Made by a program: the position numbers and the translations under genes. Below, piece after piece: positions 50,255 to 58,141 of a stretch of DNA of 64,000 nt. The notes under the pieces are model-generated. The model was not told where the DNA came from, made no database searches, and saw only the letters and a list, made by a program, of their open reading frames with translations. Positions within the stretch are counted from its first letter, which is position 1. Each line of letters begins with the position of its first letter. The stretch comes from UBA2031 sp037189985 (GTDB lineage: Bacteria; Pseudomonadota; Gammaproteobacteria; Pseudomonadales; Moraxellaceae), in the NCBI GenBank assembly GCA_037189985.1, contig JBBCJX010000020.1, positions 1-64,000 of the forward strand, given 5' to 3'.

Positions 50255-51078
50255 TGGCGATTTCCGAGACGGTTCTTCTGGCCCGTGGGCTGCATCTGGC
50301 CCGGGGCAAGGGCAAGTCCCGCCGCCCTGTACTCAATGCCGTGGATTGCGAAGTTCAGGCCGGGCAAGTCCTCATGCTCATCGGTCCCAACGGCGCAGGC
50401 AAATCCACCTTGCTCTCGGTGCTGGCTGGCGATTTGCCGCCGGATGCCGGCGAAACCCTGCTTGCTGGCAAGGAGCTCTCGGCATGGAAGCTGGACGAGC
50501 TTGCGCGGCACCGTGCCATGCTGCGACAGCACTCACGGCTGACGCTGGACTTTACGGTGGAAGAAGTGGTGCATCTGGGGTGCATGGCGCGCCAGGCAAC
50601 GCTTGAGGAGAGCCGCCGCATCGTGCAGGAAGCCATGCACCTCACGGGTGTGGCAGGGTTTTCACAGCGACTGGTGCCTTCGCTTTCCGGTGGCGAGCAG
50701 GCCCGCACGCATCTTGCCCGGGTACTCGCACAACTGTGGCCCTCTGCTGATGAGCAGGGGCCGCGCCTACTTTTGCTGGATGAGCCCTGCGCCAGCCTGG
50801 ACCCGCATTACCAGCATCAGGTCTGCGCCGTGATACGCGAGTTTGCTGCACGCACGGGTGCGGCTGTGATCGTTACCATGCACGACATGAACTTGGCAGC
50901 ACAGTACGCTGATCGCATTCTGGTGCTGCTGGAAGGGCGTTGCATGGTGGAGGGCACCCCTGCTGATGTGCTGACTACCGCTTTCGTGCAGCAGTGCTTC
51001 GGTGTGGATGCCAGTCGGCTGGAGAGCCGAGGCATGCTGTTGCTGGCAACGCAGGCTCTTCCCGTTCAGCGTCCGTAA
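50254..51078 (+). CDS. hmuV: Heme ABC transporter ATP-binding protein
   Basis: 274-residue ATPase: Walker A GPNGAGKSTLLSVLAG (about 44-59), Q-loop LRQHSRLTLDFTVEEVV, signature SLSGGEQARTHLARVLAQ (about 147-164), Walker B LLLLDEPCASLD, H-loop TMHDMNLA. Powers heme entry to the cytosol. Translationally coupled to hmuU. Converges with the Tat-protein gene: the two coding ends overlap by 13 bases (51066-51078). Confidence 0.95.
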   Translation: MAISETVLLARGLHLARGKGKSRRPVLNAVDCEVQAGQVLMLIGPNGAGKSTLLSVLAGDLPPDAGETLLAGKELSAWKLDELARHRAMLRQHSRLTLDFTVEEVVHLGCMARQATLEESRRIVQEAMHLTGVAGFSQRLVPSLSGGEQARTHLARVLAQLWPSADEQGPRLLLLDEPCASLDPHYQHQVCAVIREFAARTGAAVIVTMHDMNLAAQYADRILVLLEGRCMVEGTPADVLTTAFVQQCFGVDASRLESRGMLLLATQALPVQRP

Positions 51079-51344
51079 TAGTCTTTCTGGCCGCTGTAAT
51101 GCCGACAGAATTTGTGGCTGCAGGGTGTGATCTGCTGTCGTATCTGCACGCAGGGAATGAAGGCATCGGCCGTGGCTGTCAGAGGCAATGCAGCAACGCT
51201 GCCCATCATGACCAAGGCCTGTCGGCGAGTTATCCCGCACTCGCATCCTTCTGGCGCGGCAGCGGAATTGGTGGCAAGAGGTGATCGGGATCTGTCGGGA
51301 TCGAATTGTGGGTCGAACGGATCTTGTTGCTTGTATTGAGTCAT
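51066..51344 (-). CDS. Small Tat-exported cysteine-containing protein
   Basis: I do not recognise this 92-residue protein. The N-terminal 33 residues are polar, then CECG (Cys34, Cys36), a twin-arginine signal TRRQALVMMGSVAALPLTATADA (Arg40-Arg41), and a mature part of only 31 residues with Cys65, Cys75, Cys80 and His77, His82 (pattern C-x9-C-x4-C-x-H). Tat export implies folding or cofactor binding before export, perhaps a metal. Start overlaps the stop of the upstream flavoprotein gene (ATGA) and GAAAGGG precedes it. Its 3' end overlaps hmuV. Confidence 0.65.
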   Translation of the reverse strand: MTQYKQQDPFDPQFDPDRSRSPLATNSAAAPEGCECGITRRQALVMMGSVAALPLTATADAFIPCVQIRQQITPCSHKFCRHYSGQKDYYGR

Positions 51345-52819
51345 GCCCTTTCTTCCCGCAGTTTTTTCAGCAAAAGCTTGGCTGCCTCTTCGCCGGATGC
51401 AATGGCACCTTCCATGCACACCAAGTCCACCGGGTTGCGCACCCAGTCGCCTGCCAGGAACAGATTGTGAAACGGCGTAAGGTTGCCGGGCCGAAAGCGT
51501 TGCACTCCGGGCTCGCAGTCAAAAAGCCGGGCATGATCTGCCACATTCCGGTGAATCTCTATATCCGTGATACCGGCTTGACGAATGTCGCCAAAGCCTT
51601 TGATGCGTGAAAAATTGTCCAGCGTGAAATCCGTGATCTGCTGGTCGGTCCATTTCTCAAAGCCACGTTCCTGCCCGACAAAAGCCAGCGCGGCGCCTAC
51701 CTCAGGATTGTCTCGGTGGATACGCCAGTAGGGTTTCATGTTTGTGCAGATACCCAGCGGTGCAGGAAGGCCGAATACCGGGCCGGGAAATTCACCCACC
51801 GGCTTTTTCGTAAGCACTGTCATGGAAATGGTGGCGGCGCTACGCAAATTCCTGATGCGGCCAAAATAGTCGGAGTACCACCAGGCGGTGTCGCTGGCAT
51901 TCATCTGGCAGAACACGGCGTTGGGGATGGTGGAAATCACATGGTCGAAGTCATCAATCACGCGGCGCGTTTCATCAATGACGGCCATGGGTTTGCGTTG
52001 CCAGCCGTGATTGCCGTGCCCATGGCCTGCCGGGTCAGGTTGGGCGACTTCGATTCCACTGATGTGGCGCCCCTGATACTGCCAGTTGAGCGCCTTTGTA
52101 TGGGGAATGATTTCTCCGCCAAGACTCCGGATGTAGTTCCCGATAGGGTTCCAGACAGCCGTGCCGTAGTCATCCGGCAGCACGTATTGCATGGCATTCT
52201 TCAGGCTGAGTCCACCCATCAGACGAATGCTTTGGAGGATATGGTAGGCACTGATTTCGCCCGGATAGTTGAAGTAAGCCTCGCGGAAAAAGCGGAATAA
52301 CGGCAGGTTGCGGGCAAGGTGTGGGCGCAGTCCGCGTTCGATGCACCAGGCCGTAAAGCATTGGTCGTCATAACGGGACAGGTCGCCGCCTGCACCCTTG
52401 GCAATCAGGAGGGCCTCGGTCATCACCCTGTCGACATTGAGTCTTTCAACCGGGCTCAGCATGGGCAGTGTCAGGAACTGCTTGATGACGGACAGCGATG
52501 ACTCCCCGCCAATGGTGAAGAGGTTGTGATTCACAGGGTCATGCATATGACTCTGGCCCTGCATGCTGATCAGGGTTTTCCCGGTATCGATACCGGCACG
52601 TTGCATCAGGCTGATCATGCGGCTGTAAAAGCCCACGATCATGTGCCAGCCGTGTTCGTAGCTACGCCCGTCAGGGCGTTTGAAGGCAGCGGCTTTTCCA
52701 CCAAGCTGGTGTCCCATGTGCAACACGCGAACATGCAGGTTTTTATCGTGTTCGAGCAAATATGCCGCTGCCGCCAACCCGGCAGGGCCGGCACCGATCA
52801 CCAGAATGCGAGGTTTCAT
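51341..52819 (-). CDS. Phytoene-desaturase-like FAD-dependent oxidoreductase
   Basis: 492 residues of the flavin amine oxidase/carotenoid desaturase superfamily. N-terminal Rossmann fold RILVIGAGPAGLAAAAYLLEH, then LGGKAAAFKRPDGRSYEHGWHMI, a large substrate domain, and the C-terminal FAD motif NLFLAGDWVRNPVDLVCMEGAIASGEEAA. It is closest in pattern to 15-cis-phytoene desaturase or HpnE-like enzymes, but no carotenoid or hopanoid genes lie nearby, so the substrate is unknown. ATG 52819 is preferred; a TTG at 52834 would overlap the upstream stop. Middle gene of a three-gene overlapping operon. Confidence 0.82.
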   Translation of the reverse strand: MKPRILVIGAGPAGLAAAAYLLEHDKNLHVRVLHMGHQLGGKAAAFKRPDGRSYEHGWHMIVGFYSRMISLMQRAGIDTGKTLISMQGQSHMHDPVNHNLFTIGGESSLSVIKQFLTLPMLSPVERLNVDRVMTEALLIAKGAGGDLSRYDDQCFTAWCIERGLRPHLARNLPLFRFFREAYFNYPGEISAYHILQSIRLMGGLSLKNAMQYVLPDDYGTAVWNPIGNYIRSLGGEIIPHTKALNWQYQGRHISGIEVAQPDPAGHGHGNHGWQRKPMAVIDETRRVIDDFDHVISTIPNAVFCQMNASDTAWWYSDYFGRIRNLRSAATISMTVLTKKPVGEFPGPVFGLPAPLGICTNMKPYWRIHRDNPEVGAALAFVGQERGFEKWTDQQITDFTLDNFSRIKGFGDIRQAGITDIEIHRNVADHARLFDCEPGVQRFRPGNLTPFHNLFLAGDWVRNPVDLVCMEGAIASGEEAAKLLLKKLREERA

Positions 52820-52830
52820 GGCCGGTATGC

Positions 52831-53445
52831 TCAAAACGCAAAACCGAGACCGAGCATGGCAGCGGTCCGGTTTTGCGAGCCCAGCAAACCTGCTACTTCT
52901 GCGCGGGCAAAAGCACGCTCCAGCTCCAGTTGCAGATACCAGAAGCTGTTCAGATGAATGGTGATGAAGCCTCCCACGGCCACTTCCGGACCGATACTGC
53001 TGTCATCTTTCAGCGTATCCACGACAAGTGCGCCAGCTTCCAGATACGGACCAAGGTCCACCCGGCGGTACGGCGACAGATGCAGTGCCGTTCCGACACG
53101 GGCTGATGAAAAACGATGATTCAGGGAGTCAAGATCGTTTTCCAGAAGGTCCTGAAAACCGGAGATACGCACAGAGCCGAACTCGTGCAACATGAACTCC
53201 AGCGAGACTTTTCCACCCAGATAGATGTTCCGGGAGCTGTTGTTGCCATGGGTCAGGGCGCCCATCACGGTCAGGCGGGTTTGCCCGCGTGCCGTACCGA
53301 TTTCGGTGGCGGGCAGAAGTTCGCGGTCCATGGCGAACGGGTCTTCGGGATAGCGGGTGTCTGCAAAAACGCAAGAAGCGTTCAGTAGTAACGCAGCCGC
53401 CAAGGCAGAAAGTTGCCGGGGCCTGGAAAAGGAAGAGAAACGCAT
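52831..53445 (-). CDS. Outer-membrane beta-barrel protein
   Basis: 204 residues with signal peptide (cleavage near VFADTRYP) and an eight-strand-like pattern of alternating residues; aromatic girdles (FWYLQLELERAF) and the C-terminal GLGFAF ending in Phe are hallmarks of outer-membrane insertion. Function unknown. AAGGAAAA precedes the ATG. First gene of a leftward operon with the desaturase-like flavoprotein and the Tat protein. Confidence 0.72.
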   Translation of the reverse strand: MRFSSFSRPRQLSALAAALLLNASCVFADTRYPEDPFAMDRELLPATEIGTARGQTRLTVMGALTHGNNSSRNIYLGGKVSLEFMLHEFGSVRISGFQDLLENDLDSLNHRFSSARVGTALHLSPYRRVDLGPYLEAGALVVDTLKDDSSIGPEVAVGGFITIHLNSFWYLQLELERAFARAEVAGLLGSQNRTAAMLGLGFAF

Positions 53446-53522
53446 TTTTTATTTTCCTTGCGTGCAGGGCGCAGGTATTGCTTGAACCAGTATTCCTTGA
53501 TGTCGTGAATGAAGATCTTCAT
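53382..53522 (-). CDS. Possible small ORF overlapping the barrel-protein start
   Basis: 46 codons beginning MKIFIHDIKEYWFKQYL and running into the barrel gene in another frame. Its start overlaps the stop of a preceding 37-codon frame (ATGA). No ribosome site is evident and coding status is doubtful. Confidence 0.15.
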   Translation of the reverse strand: MKIFIHDIKEYWFKQYLRPARKENKKCVSLPFPGPGNFLPWRLRYY

Positions 53523-53632
53523 GGGTCCATGAAATCGGTTGCCTGGACTGGAGTCAGGACAGCCGGCCTCGTGCCCCCAAACGTACCCTCAAAGAATGGG
53601 GCTGTATAGCGGCGTACGGAGGCTGTCTTCAT
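53519..53632 (-). CDS. Possible 37-residue small ORF
   Basis: Reads MKTASVRRYTAPFFEGTFGG and continues to a stop overlapping the next ATG. It lies directly after the tRNA-Leu terminator. No Shine-Dalgarno sequence is seen; could be a leader peptide or chance. The whole 267-base gap otherwise holds only the terminator and the putative promoter of the barrel gene. Confidence 0.2.
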   Translation of the reverse strand: MKTASVRRYTAPFFEGTFGGTRPAVLTPVQATDFMDP

Positions 53633-53645
53633 GCCGTAAAAATGA

Positions 53646-53669
53646 AAAGCCCTGCATTAGCAGGGCTTT
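53646..53669 (-). terminator. Terminator of tRNA-Leu
   Basis: Perfect ten-base-pair stem AAAGCCCTGC / GCAGGGCTTT with loop ATTA; on the minus strand it is followed by TCATTTTT. Confidence 0.88.
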
Positions 53670-53712
53670 CGGGTGATCCGGCATTCATGATGTGCATGCG
53701 GGAGCATGCTTG

Positions 53713-53797
53713 TGGTGCGCCAGAAAGGACTTGAACCTTCACGCCTTGCGGCACTGGAACCTAAATCCAGCGTGTCTACCAATTCCACCACTGGCGC
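53713..53797 (-). tRNA. leuW: tRNA-Leu (anticodon UAG)
   Basis: Read on the minus strand: seven-pair acceptor stem GCGCCAG/CTGGCGC, anticodon stem CTGGA/TCCAG enclosing loop TTTAGGT (anticodon TAG), a long class II variable arm (TGCCGCAAGGCG), T loop GTTCAAGTC, discriminator A and encoded CCA. 85 bases with CCA, usual for leucine tRNAs. Confidence 0.95.
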
Positions 53798-53839
53798 AGG
53801 GCCGCGACTATAGCCGTACCGTTATGACCGGGCAATGCT

Positions 53840-54340
53840 TCAGCGCAAGTCACTGTCCGTGGTGGGGATGTGGGCGGTGCTGGCGGCAGCACGGCGGGCG
53901 GCGCGCAAAAAATCCTTTTCGTAATAGGCCGAGGCGAGCTGGTGCAGGTCGGCGTTCAGCTTCTCGCGCAGTTGTGCCAGTGTGAGCGGGCTGTGGTCCA
54001 GCCGGCAAACACCGAACTCACCCAGGTCCTGCATCTGCTTGGCCGTGGATTTCAGCAGGGCATAGAGCATGGCCCAGTCGTTGCCGTCTGTGCGGTGCGG
54101 AATCCGGTAGAAGGCCAGCCTTTCACGCAACAGAGCGGCATCATCGATCCGGAAGCTGCCGGGAAGCACTTGGTCAAGCAAGGCATCGAGGCGTTGCCAG
54201 ATCAGGCGTTTTTCAGCATCGGAGTAGCGGTTCCAGTCGATGACCTCATGCAGGTAGCGGCGGCAGCCGCGACAAACCGTGTCACCGTAGGTGGTGGAGC
54301 AAATGCCGACACAGGGCGTGGGAACCTTTTCAAACAACAT
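53840..54340 (-). CDS. DUF1289 domain protein
   Basis: 166 residues. The N-terminal DUF1289 motif PCVGICSTTYGDTVCRGCRRYLHEV has four Cys that probably bind zinc or an iron-sulfur cluster, followed by the usual WNRYSDAEKRLIWQRLD. The C-terminal half (about 75-166) is an uncharacterised helical extension with one Cys (CRLDHSPLTLAQLREKLN). Function unknown. Upstream of tRNA-Leu on the same strand, 42 bases apart. Confidence 0.8.
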   Translation of the reverse strand: MLFEKVPTPCVGICSTTYGDTVCRGCRRYLHEVIDWNRYSDAEKRLIWQRLDALLDQVLPGSFRIDDAALLRERLAFYRIPHRTDGNDWAMLYALLKSTAKQMQDLGEFGVCRLDHSPLTLAQLREKLNADLHQLASAYYEKDFLRAARRAAASTAHIPTTDSDLR

Positions 54341-54492
54341 GGCGGGCCGGTGAGAGGGAGAGGGTGCCTACCTTAGCAGATGGCGGAGGTGGCATGACGG
54401 ATGATGCAAGGCTTCCTGTTATGGGTTTGACCGGCTGGCCCGATTCTGCGACAAAGGCGCGATTTTCACAGGGATATTCCGGAAGCCTCCTC

Positions 54493-54882
54493 ATGCAAGA
54501 CCTCTATCCTCTTATCAAGCACATCCACATGGGTGCCGTACTCGCCAGTGGCGGCTTCTTCCTGCTGCGCGGACTCTGGATGATGCAGGAGTCCAGCCTG
54601 CTTGCCAGCAAGTTCTCGCGCATCGTGCCGCACCTCATTGATACCGTCTTGCTGGTTTCAGCGATTGTGCTGGTGGTACTGCTCGGGGGCTTGCCGGTGT
54701 GGGTGCAGGTAAAGATTGTTGCCCTCTTTGTCTACATCTTCTTGGGCGTCCTCGCCTTCCGTCTGGCCAAGGGCTATGGTGCGCGCGTGCTCAGCTTCTT
54801 CCTGGCCTTGACCGTGTTTGCCTTCATCCTCAGTGTGGCCATCAGCAAGAATCCCAAGGGTTTCCTGCACGTGCTCTTTTGA
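54493..54882 (+). CDS. SirB2-family inner-membrane protein
   Basis: 129 residues with four membrane helices; the family opening LYPLIKHIHMGAVLASGGFFLLRGLWM with paired His (His16, His18) and PHLIDTVLLVSAIVLV match SirB2 proteins, whose function is not established. GGAAG precedes ATG 54493; the frame is open upstream without resemblance. Monocistronic, followed by the OmpA lipoprotein gene after 130 bases. Confidence 0.85.
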   Translation: MQDLYPLIKHIHMGAVLASGGFFLLRGLWMMQESSLLASKFSRIVPHLIDTVLLVSAIVLVVLLGGLPVWVQVKIVALFVYIFLGVLAFRLAKGYGARVLSFFLALTVFAFILSVAISKNPKGFLHVLF

Positions 54883-55012
54883 ACCGGGATTTGTCGTATC
54901 CGGGTAACACGTGCTTTCATGGCCGTCATTGTTTTGTTACAAATCGCGCTCCGGGCCAGCCCCGTTTCCGGGAGGGGGCTATACCTCCCGTTCCACTACA
55001 AGGAGATTCACC

Positions 55013-55696
55013 ATGCGTAGCTTGATCATTTCTGCCCTGGCGGGCGCCGTTGCCCTGGGGGGCGTGACCCTGTCAGGCTGCTCCACCAACGCTTACACCG
55101 GCGAACAGCAGGCCAGCAAGACGGCTTGGGGCGCAGGTATCGGCGCTGCCGTGGGCGCCGCCGCTGGCGCTGCCACCGGTGACAATGCCAAGGATCGTCG
55201 CGAGCGTGCCCTCAAGGGTGCGGCTATCGGTGGCGTGACGGGCGGTGGTGTAGGTGCCTACATGGACTATCAGGAAAAGAAACTGCGTGAGCGCCTGGCC
55301 GGTGTTGGCGTTGGCATCAGCAAGGACAAGGAAACAGGCACAATCACCCTGATCATGCCGGGCAACATCACGTTCCCGACAGCCCAGAGCAGTGTGCGTG
55401 CTGACTTCTACCCGGTACTGGATGCCGTGGCTGACGTGCTGAAGGAATACAACAAGACCACGCTGACCGTGTCGGGCCATACCGACAACGTGGGTCGTGA
55501 CGACTACAACCTCAAGCTGTCCCAGGATCGCGCCAATTCCGTGTCGCAGTACCTGATCAGCCGTGGTGTGGCGGGTGGCCGTGTCAATTCCGTGGGCTAT
55601 GGCAAGTCGCAGCCCGTGGCTGACAACTCCACTGAAAACGGCCGTGCACAGAACCGCCGCGTGGAAATCCGCATCAACCCGCCTGCTTCCGTCTGA
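55013..55696 (+). CDS. OmpA-family lipoprotein (YiaD-like)
   Basis: 227 residues. Signal ends at lipobox LSGC (Cys23), then a glycine-zipper region (WGAGIGAAVGAAAGAATG and GAAIGGVTGGGVGAY, 40-85) and an OmpA-like peptidoglycan-binding domain (about 105-222) with VSGHTDNVGRDDYNLKLSQDRANSV and the NRRVEI motif. Anchors the outer membrane to the cell wall. AAGGAG precedes the ATG, and a strong terminator follows. Confidence 0.92.
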   Translation: MRSLIISALAGAVALGGVTLSGCSTNAYTGEQQASKTAWGAGIGAAVGAAAGAATGDNAKDRRERALKGAAIGGVTGGGVGAYMDYQEKKLRERLAGVGVGISKDKETGTITLIMPGNITFPTAQSSVRADFYPVLDAVADVLKEYNKTTLTVSGHTDNVGRDDYNLKLSQDRANSVSQYLISRGVAGGRVNSVGYGKSQPVADNSTENGRAQNRRVEIRINPPASV

Positions 55697-55710
55697 GTCG
55701 GGTTTGAATG

Positions 55711-55737
55711 AAAAAACGGGCTCAGGCCCGTTTTTTT
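55711..55737. terminator. Bidirectional terminator
   Basis: Perfect 11-base-pair stem A6-CGGGC / GCCCG-T6 with loop TCAG plus one T, between the converging OmpA lipoprotein and aminotransferase genes. Confidence 0.92.
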
Positions 55738-55756
55738 ATGGGTGATCCGGAGGAGC

Positions 55757-57001
55757 TCAGTGGCTGCTGCCGGGTTGCAGCCCCTCCAGCACGGCCTGGA
55801 TTTTCTGCAAGGCCAGCTCGATTTCTGCCCGGCTGATCACCAGCGGTGGCGTCAGCCTGACCACATTGCCATGAGCGTCCTTGCTGAGTGCGCCCTGTTT
55901 CATCAGCGCACGACAGAAGTCTGCTGCCGTGCCCCAGCCTTCGGCCAGTTCCATGCCTATGAAAAGCCCCTTGCCCCGGACTTCGCGAATGGCGGGGTGC
56001 TTCAGCTCTTTCAGCCTGTCCAGGAAATAGAGGCCCAGATCACGGCTACGCTCCGGCAGGTTTTCTTCCACCAGCACATCCAGAGCCTCCAGCCCCACGC
56101 GGGCGGCCAGTGCATTACCGCCGAAGGTGGAGCCATGGTCCCCGGGCCCGAACACCGCCATCACATCCTCGCGCGCCAGAAACAGGGAAACCGGCAGCAG
56201 GCCACCACCCAGTGCCTTGCCCAGCATCAGGCCGTCGGGGCGCACGTTTTCGTGCTGGCAGGCGAGCAGGGCGCCGGTGCGGCCCAGTCCGGTCTGTATT
56301 TCGTCTGCCAGCAGCAGGATGCCGCGCTCTTTGCAGAGGGCGGCGACATCGCCCAGCCAGCCTGCCGGTGGGATGTTCATACCGCCTTCGCCCTGCATGG
56401 GTTCCAGCAACAGGGCTGCCGTGTAGGGGCCAATGGCTTTTTCCAGCGCGCGCAGGTCACCAAAGGGGATGCGCCCGAAGCCGGGTGTGGCAGGCCCGAA
56501 TCCCTCACGGTATTGCGGCACGCTGGAGAAGCCGACCAGTGTGGTCGTGCGGCCATGAAAGTTGTTTTCCATGACCAGGATTTCGGCTTGGCCTTCCGGG
56601 ATGCCGTGTACGGCACTGGCCCATTTGCGCGCGGCCTTGATGGCGGTTTCGACGGCTTCGGCGCCGGTGTTCATGGGTAGTGCACGGTCCATGCCGGTAA
56701 GCTCACAGGCCCGCGCCAGGAAGGGGCCCAGCCATTCTGAGTGAAAGGCCCGGGATGTCACGGCCAGTTTGCCTGCCTGCTCGCGAAGTGCTGCCACAAG
56801 GCGGGGATGGGAGTGGCCGTGGCTGACGGCGGAATAGGCGCCCATCAGGTCCAGATAGCGCCGGCCACGCTTGTCCCAGAGCCATACACCTTCACCCTGT
56901 ACCAGTTCGACAGGCAGCGATTCGTAGTTGTGGGCACCGTAATGCTCTTCGAGCACGCTGGCTGAGGGGGACGGGACGGAGGTGGGTGTCGTGGCAAACA
57001 T
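55757..57001 (-). CDS. rocD: Ornithine-oxo-acid aminotransferase
   Basis: 414-residue class III PLP aminotransferase that converts ornithine and 2-oxoglutarate to glutamate semialdehyde and glutamate. Motifs: NYESLPVELVQGEGVWLWD at the N-terminus, MNTGAEAVETAIKAAR, ENNFHGRT, LLADEIQTGLGRTG, and the PLP lysine in LMLGKALGGG; NAL and HGSTFGGN follow. The wording of the N-terminus fits ornithine aminotransferase more than ArgD. AAGGAG precedes the ATG. It is 91 bases downstream of arginase on the same strand, giving the arginase route of arginine breakdown. Confidence 0.9.
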   Translation of the reverse strand: MFATTPTSVPSPSASVLEEHYGAHNYESLPVELVQGEGVWLWDKRGRRYLDLMGAYSAVSHGHSHPRLVAALREQAGKLAVTSRAFHSEWLGPFLARACELTGMDRALPMNTGAEAVETAIKAARKWASAVHGIPEGQAEILVMENNFHGRTTTLVGFSSVPQYREGFGPATPGFGRIPFGDLRALEKAIGPYTAALLLEPMQGEGGMNIPPAGWLGDVAALCKERGILLLADEIQTGLGRTGALLACQHENVRPDGLMLGKALGGGLLPVSLFLAREDVMAVFGPGDHGSTFGGNALAARVGLEALDVLVEENLPERSRDLGLYFLDRLKELKHPAIREVRGKGLFIGMELAEGWGTAADFCRALMKQGALSKDAHGNVVRLTPPLVISRAEIELALQKIQAVLEGLQPGSSH

Positions 57002-57092
57002 ACAGACTCCTTGCCGTGAGGCATTGTCGGTGCGACAGCACTTGGGCGTTTGCCAAGGCTAAAGCCGAGGTGAGGGCTTTGCCGTGGACTGG

Positions 57093-57968
57093 CTAACGCT
57101 TTGTGACCAGTGCCGTCAGCAGTGTGGGCAGCAGGCGGCGTGTGTGCCCCTGTGGGTCCCGGCGCGGGTTCAGCTCCACTACCTCAAGACCGCGCAGGCG
57201 GTGCTTGGAGGGTTGCTTGCGTAGCAACAGCGCCAGTTGGCGAGGGTTGAGGCCGCGCTCTTCCGGCACGCTTACGCCGGGTGCCAGCATGGGGTCCAGC
57301 GCATCCAGATCCAGGCTGACGCCAAAGCCGCCGGGAGCGGCAGCTACCCGGCGCCAGGCTTCTGCGAGCACAACGCCCAGGCCGCGCCGGGTAATGTCGT
57401 CACGGGTATAGAAGCGTACCCCTAGCCTTGCCAGCCGCTGAGGCTCCCCTTCTTCATAACTGCGTGCGCCGATAACGGCGCAAAAGCGCGGATCGATGGC
57501 CCTGTGTCCGGCGAGTGAGGTCAGGGCCTTGTCTCCCTCCCCCAGCAGTACCGCCAGCGGCATGCCATGCAGGCGGCCGGTTTCAGATGTGTCAGGCGTG
57601 TGCGAGTCCAGATGAGCATCTATCCAGAGCAGGCCAAGGGGCTGCAACCCGGTGGTATTGATGCCTGACCATGTGCCAATGGCGCAGGAGTGGTCGCCGC
57701 CGATGACCACAGGTAACTGGCCGCCTGCGCGCAGGCGCCGTACCCGCCGCATCAGGCGCCGCGCATTTGCCGCCAGTTGCCGGGTTCCCTCCGGCCAGCG
57801 CAGGGCACGGGCACTGGCTTCGCGTACGGTGCCTGTCCAGCGGACCTTGTGGCGTATCTGTCGGCGCCAGCGCGGGAACTCATGGATGTGAAAGGCAGCG
57901 GGGCCGTGCCGGCAGCCGGGATGGGCACCACCTGCCGAAAATGCGGCCCCCAGCAGGGCGATTTGCAT
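57093..57968 (-). CDS. rocF: Arginase
   Basis: 291-residue ureohydrolase splitting arginine to ornithine and urea. Manganese ligands: GGDHSCAIG (His), WIDAHLDSHTPDTSETG (Asp-x-His-x-Asp) and SLDLDALDP; the SETGRLHGMPLAVLLG segment marks arginase against agmatinase. AAGGAG lies before the ATG. Likely operon with the ornithine aminotransferase gene; the ornithine made can also feed OlsB, encoded 33 kb away. No urease genes are present in the window. Confidence 0.93.
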   Translation of the reverse strand: MQIALLGAAFSAGGAHPGCRHGPAAFHIHEFPRWRRQIRHKVRWTGTVREASARALRWPEGTRQLAANARRLMRRVRRLRAGGQLPVVIGGDHSCAIGTWSGINTTGLQPLGLLWIDAHLDSHTPDTSETGRLHGMPLAVLLGEGDKALTSLAGHRAIDPRFCAVIGARSYEEGEPQRLARLGVRFYTRDDITRRGLGVVLAEAWRRVAAAPGGFGVSLDLDALDPMLAPGVSVPEERGLNPRQLALLLRKQPSKHRLRGLEVVELNPRRDPQGHTRRLLPTLLTALVTKR

Positions 57969-58141
57969 GGCGTTCTCCTTGTCTGGATGAGCCTAGCGCA
58001 TATTGCCGGGGGCTTGGGGTAGTGGTTTGGCAACCAACGGTATCAAGAGGCGGGAGGTTAAGGGGTTGCCTTGTATGTCTGCTGGAGTGTCATCACTCCG
58101 GTCTTTGCCTGTTCCACGCTTCAGGTGGTGTGACCAGGCCT

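Noticed and set aside
53713..53797. tRNA-Leu as an integration site for a mobile element
   Set aside because: No integrase gene and no repeat of the tRNA 3' end is seen nearby.
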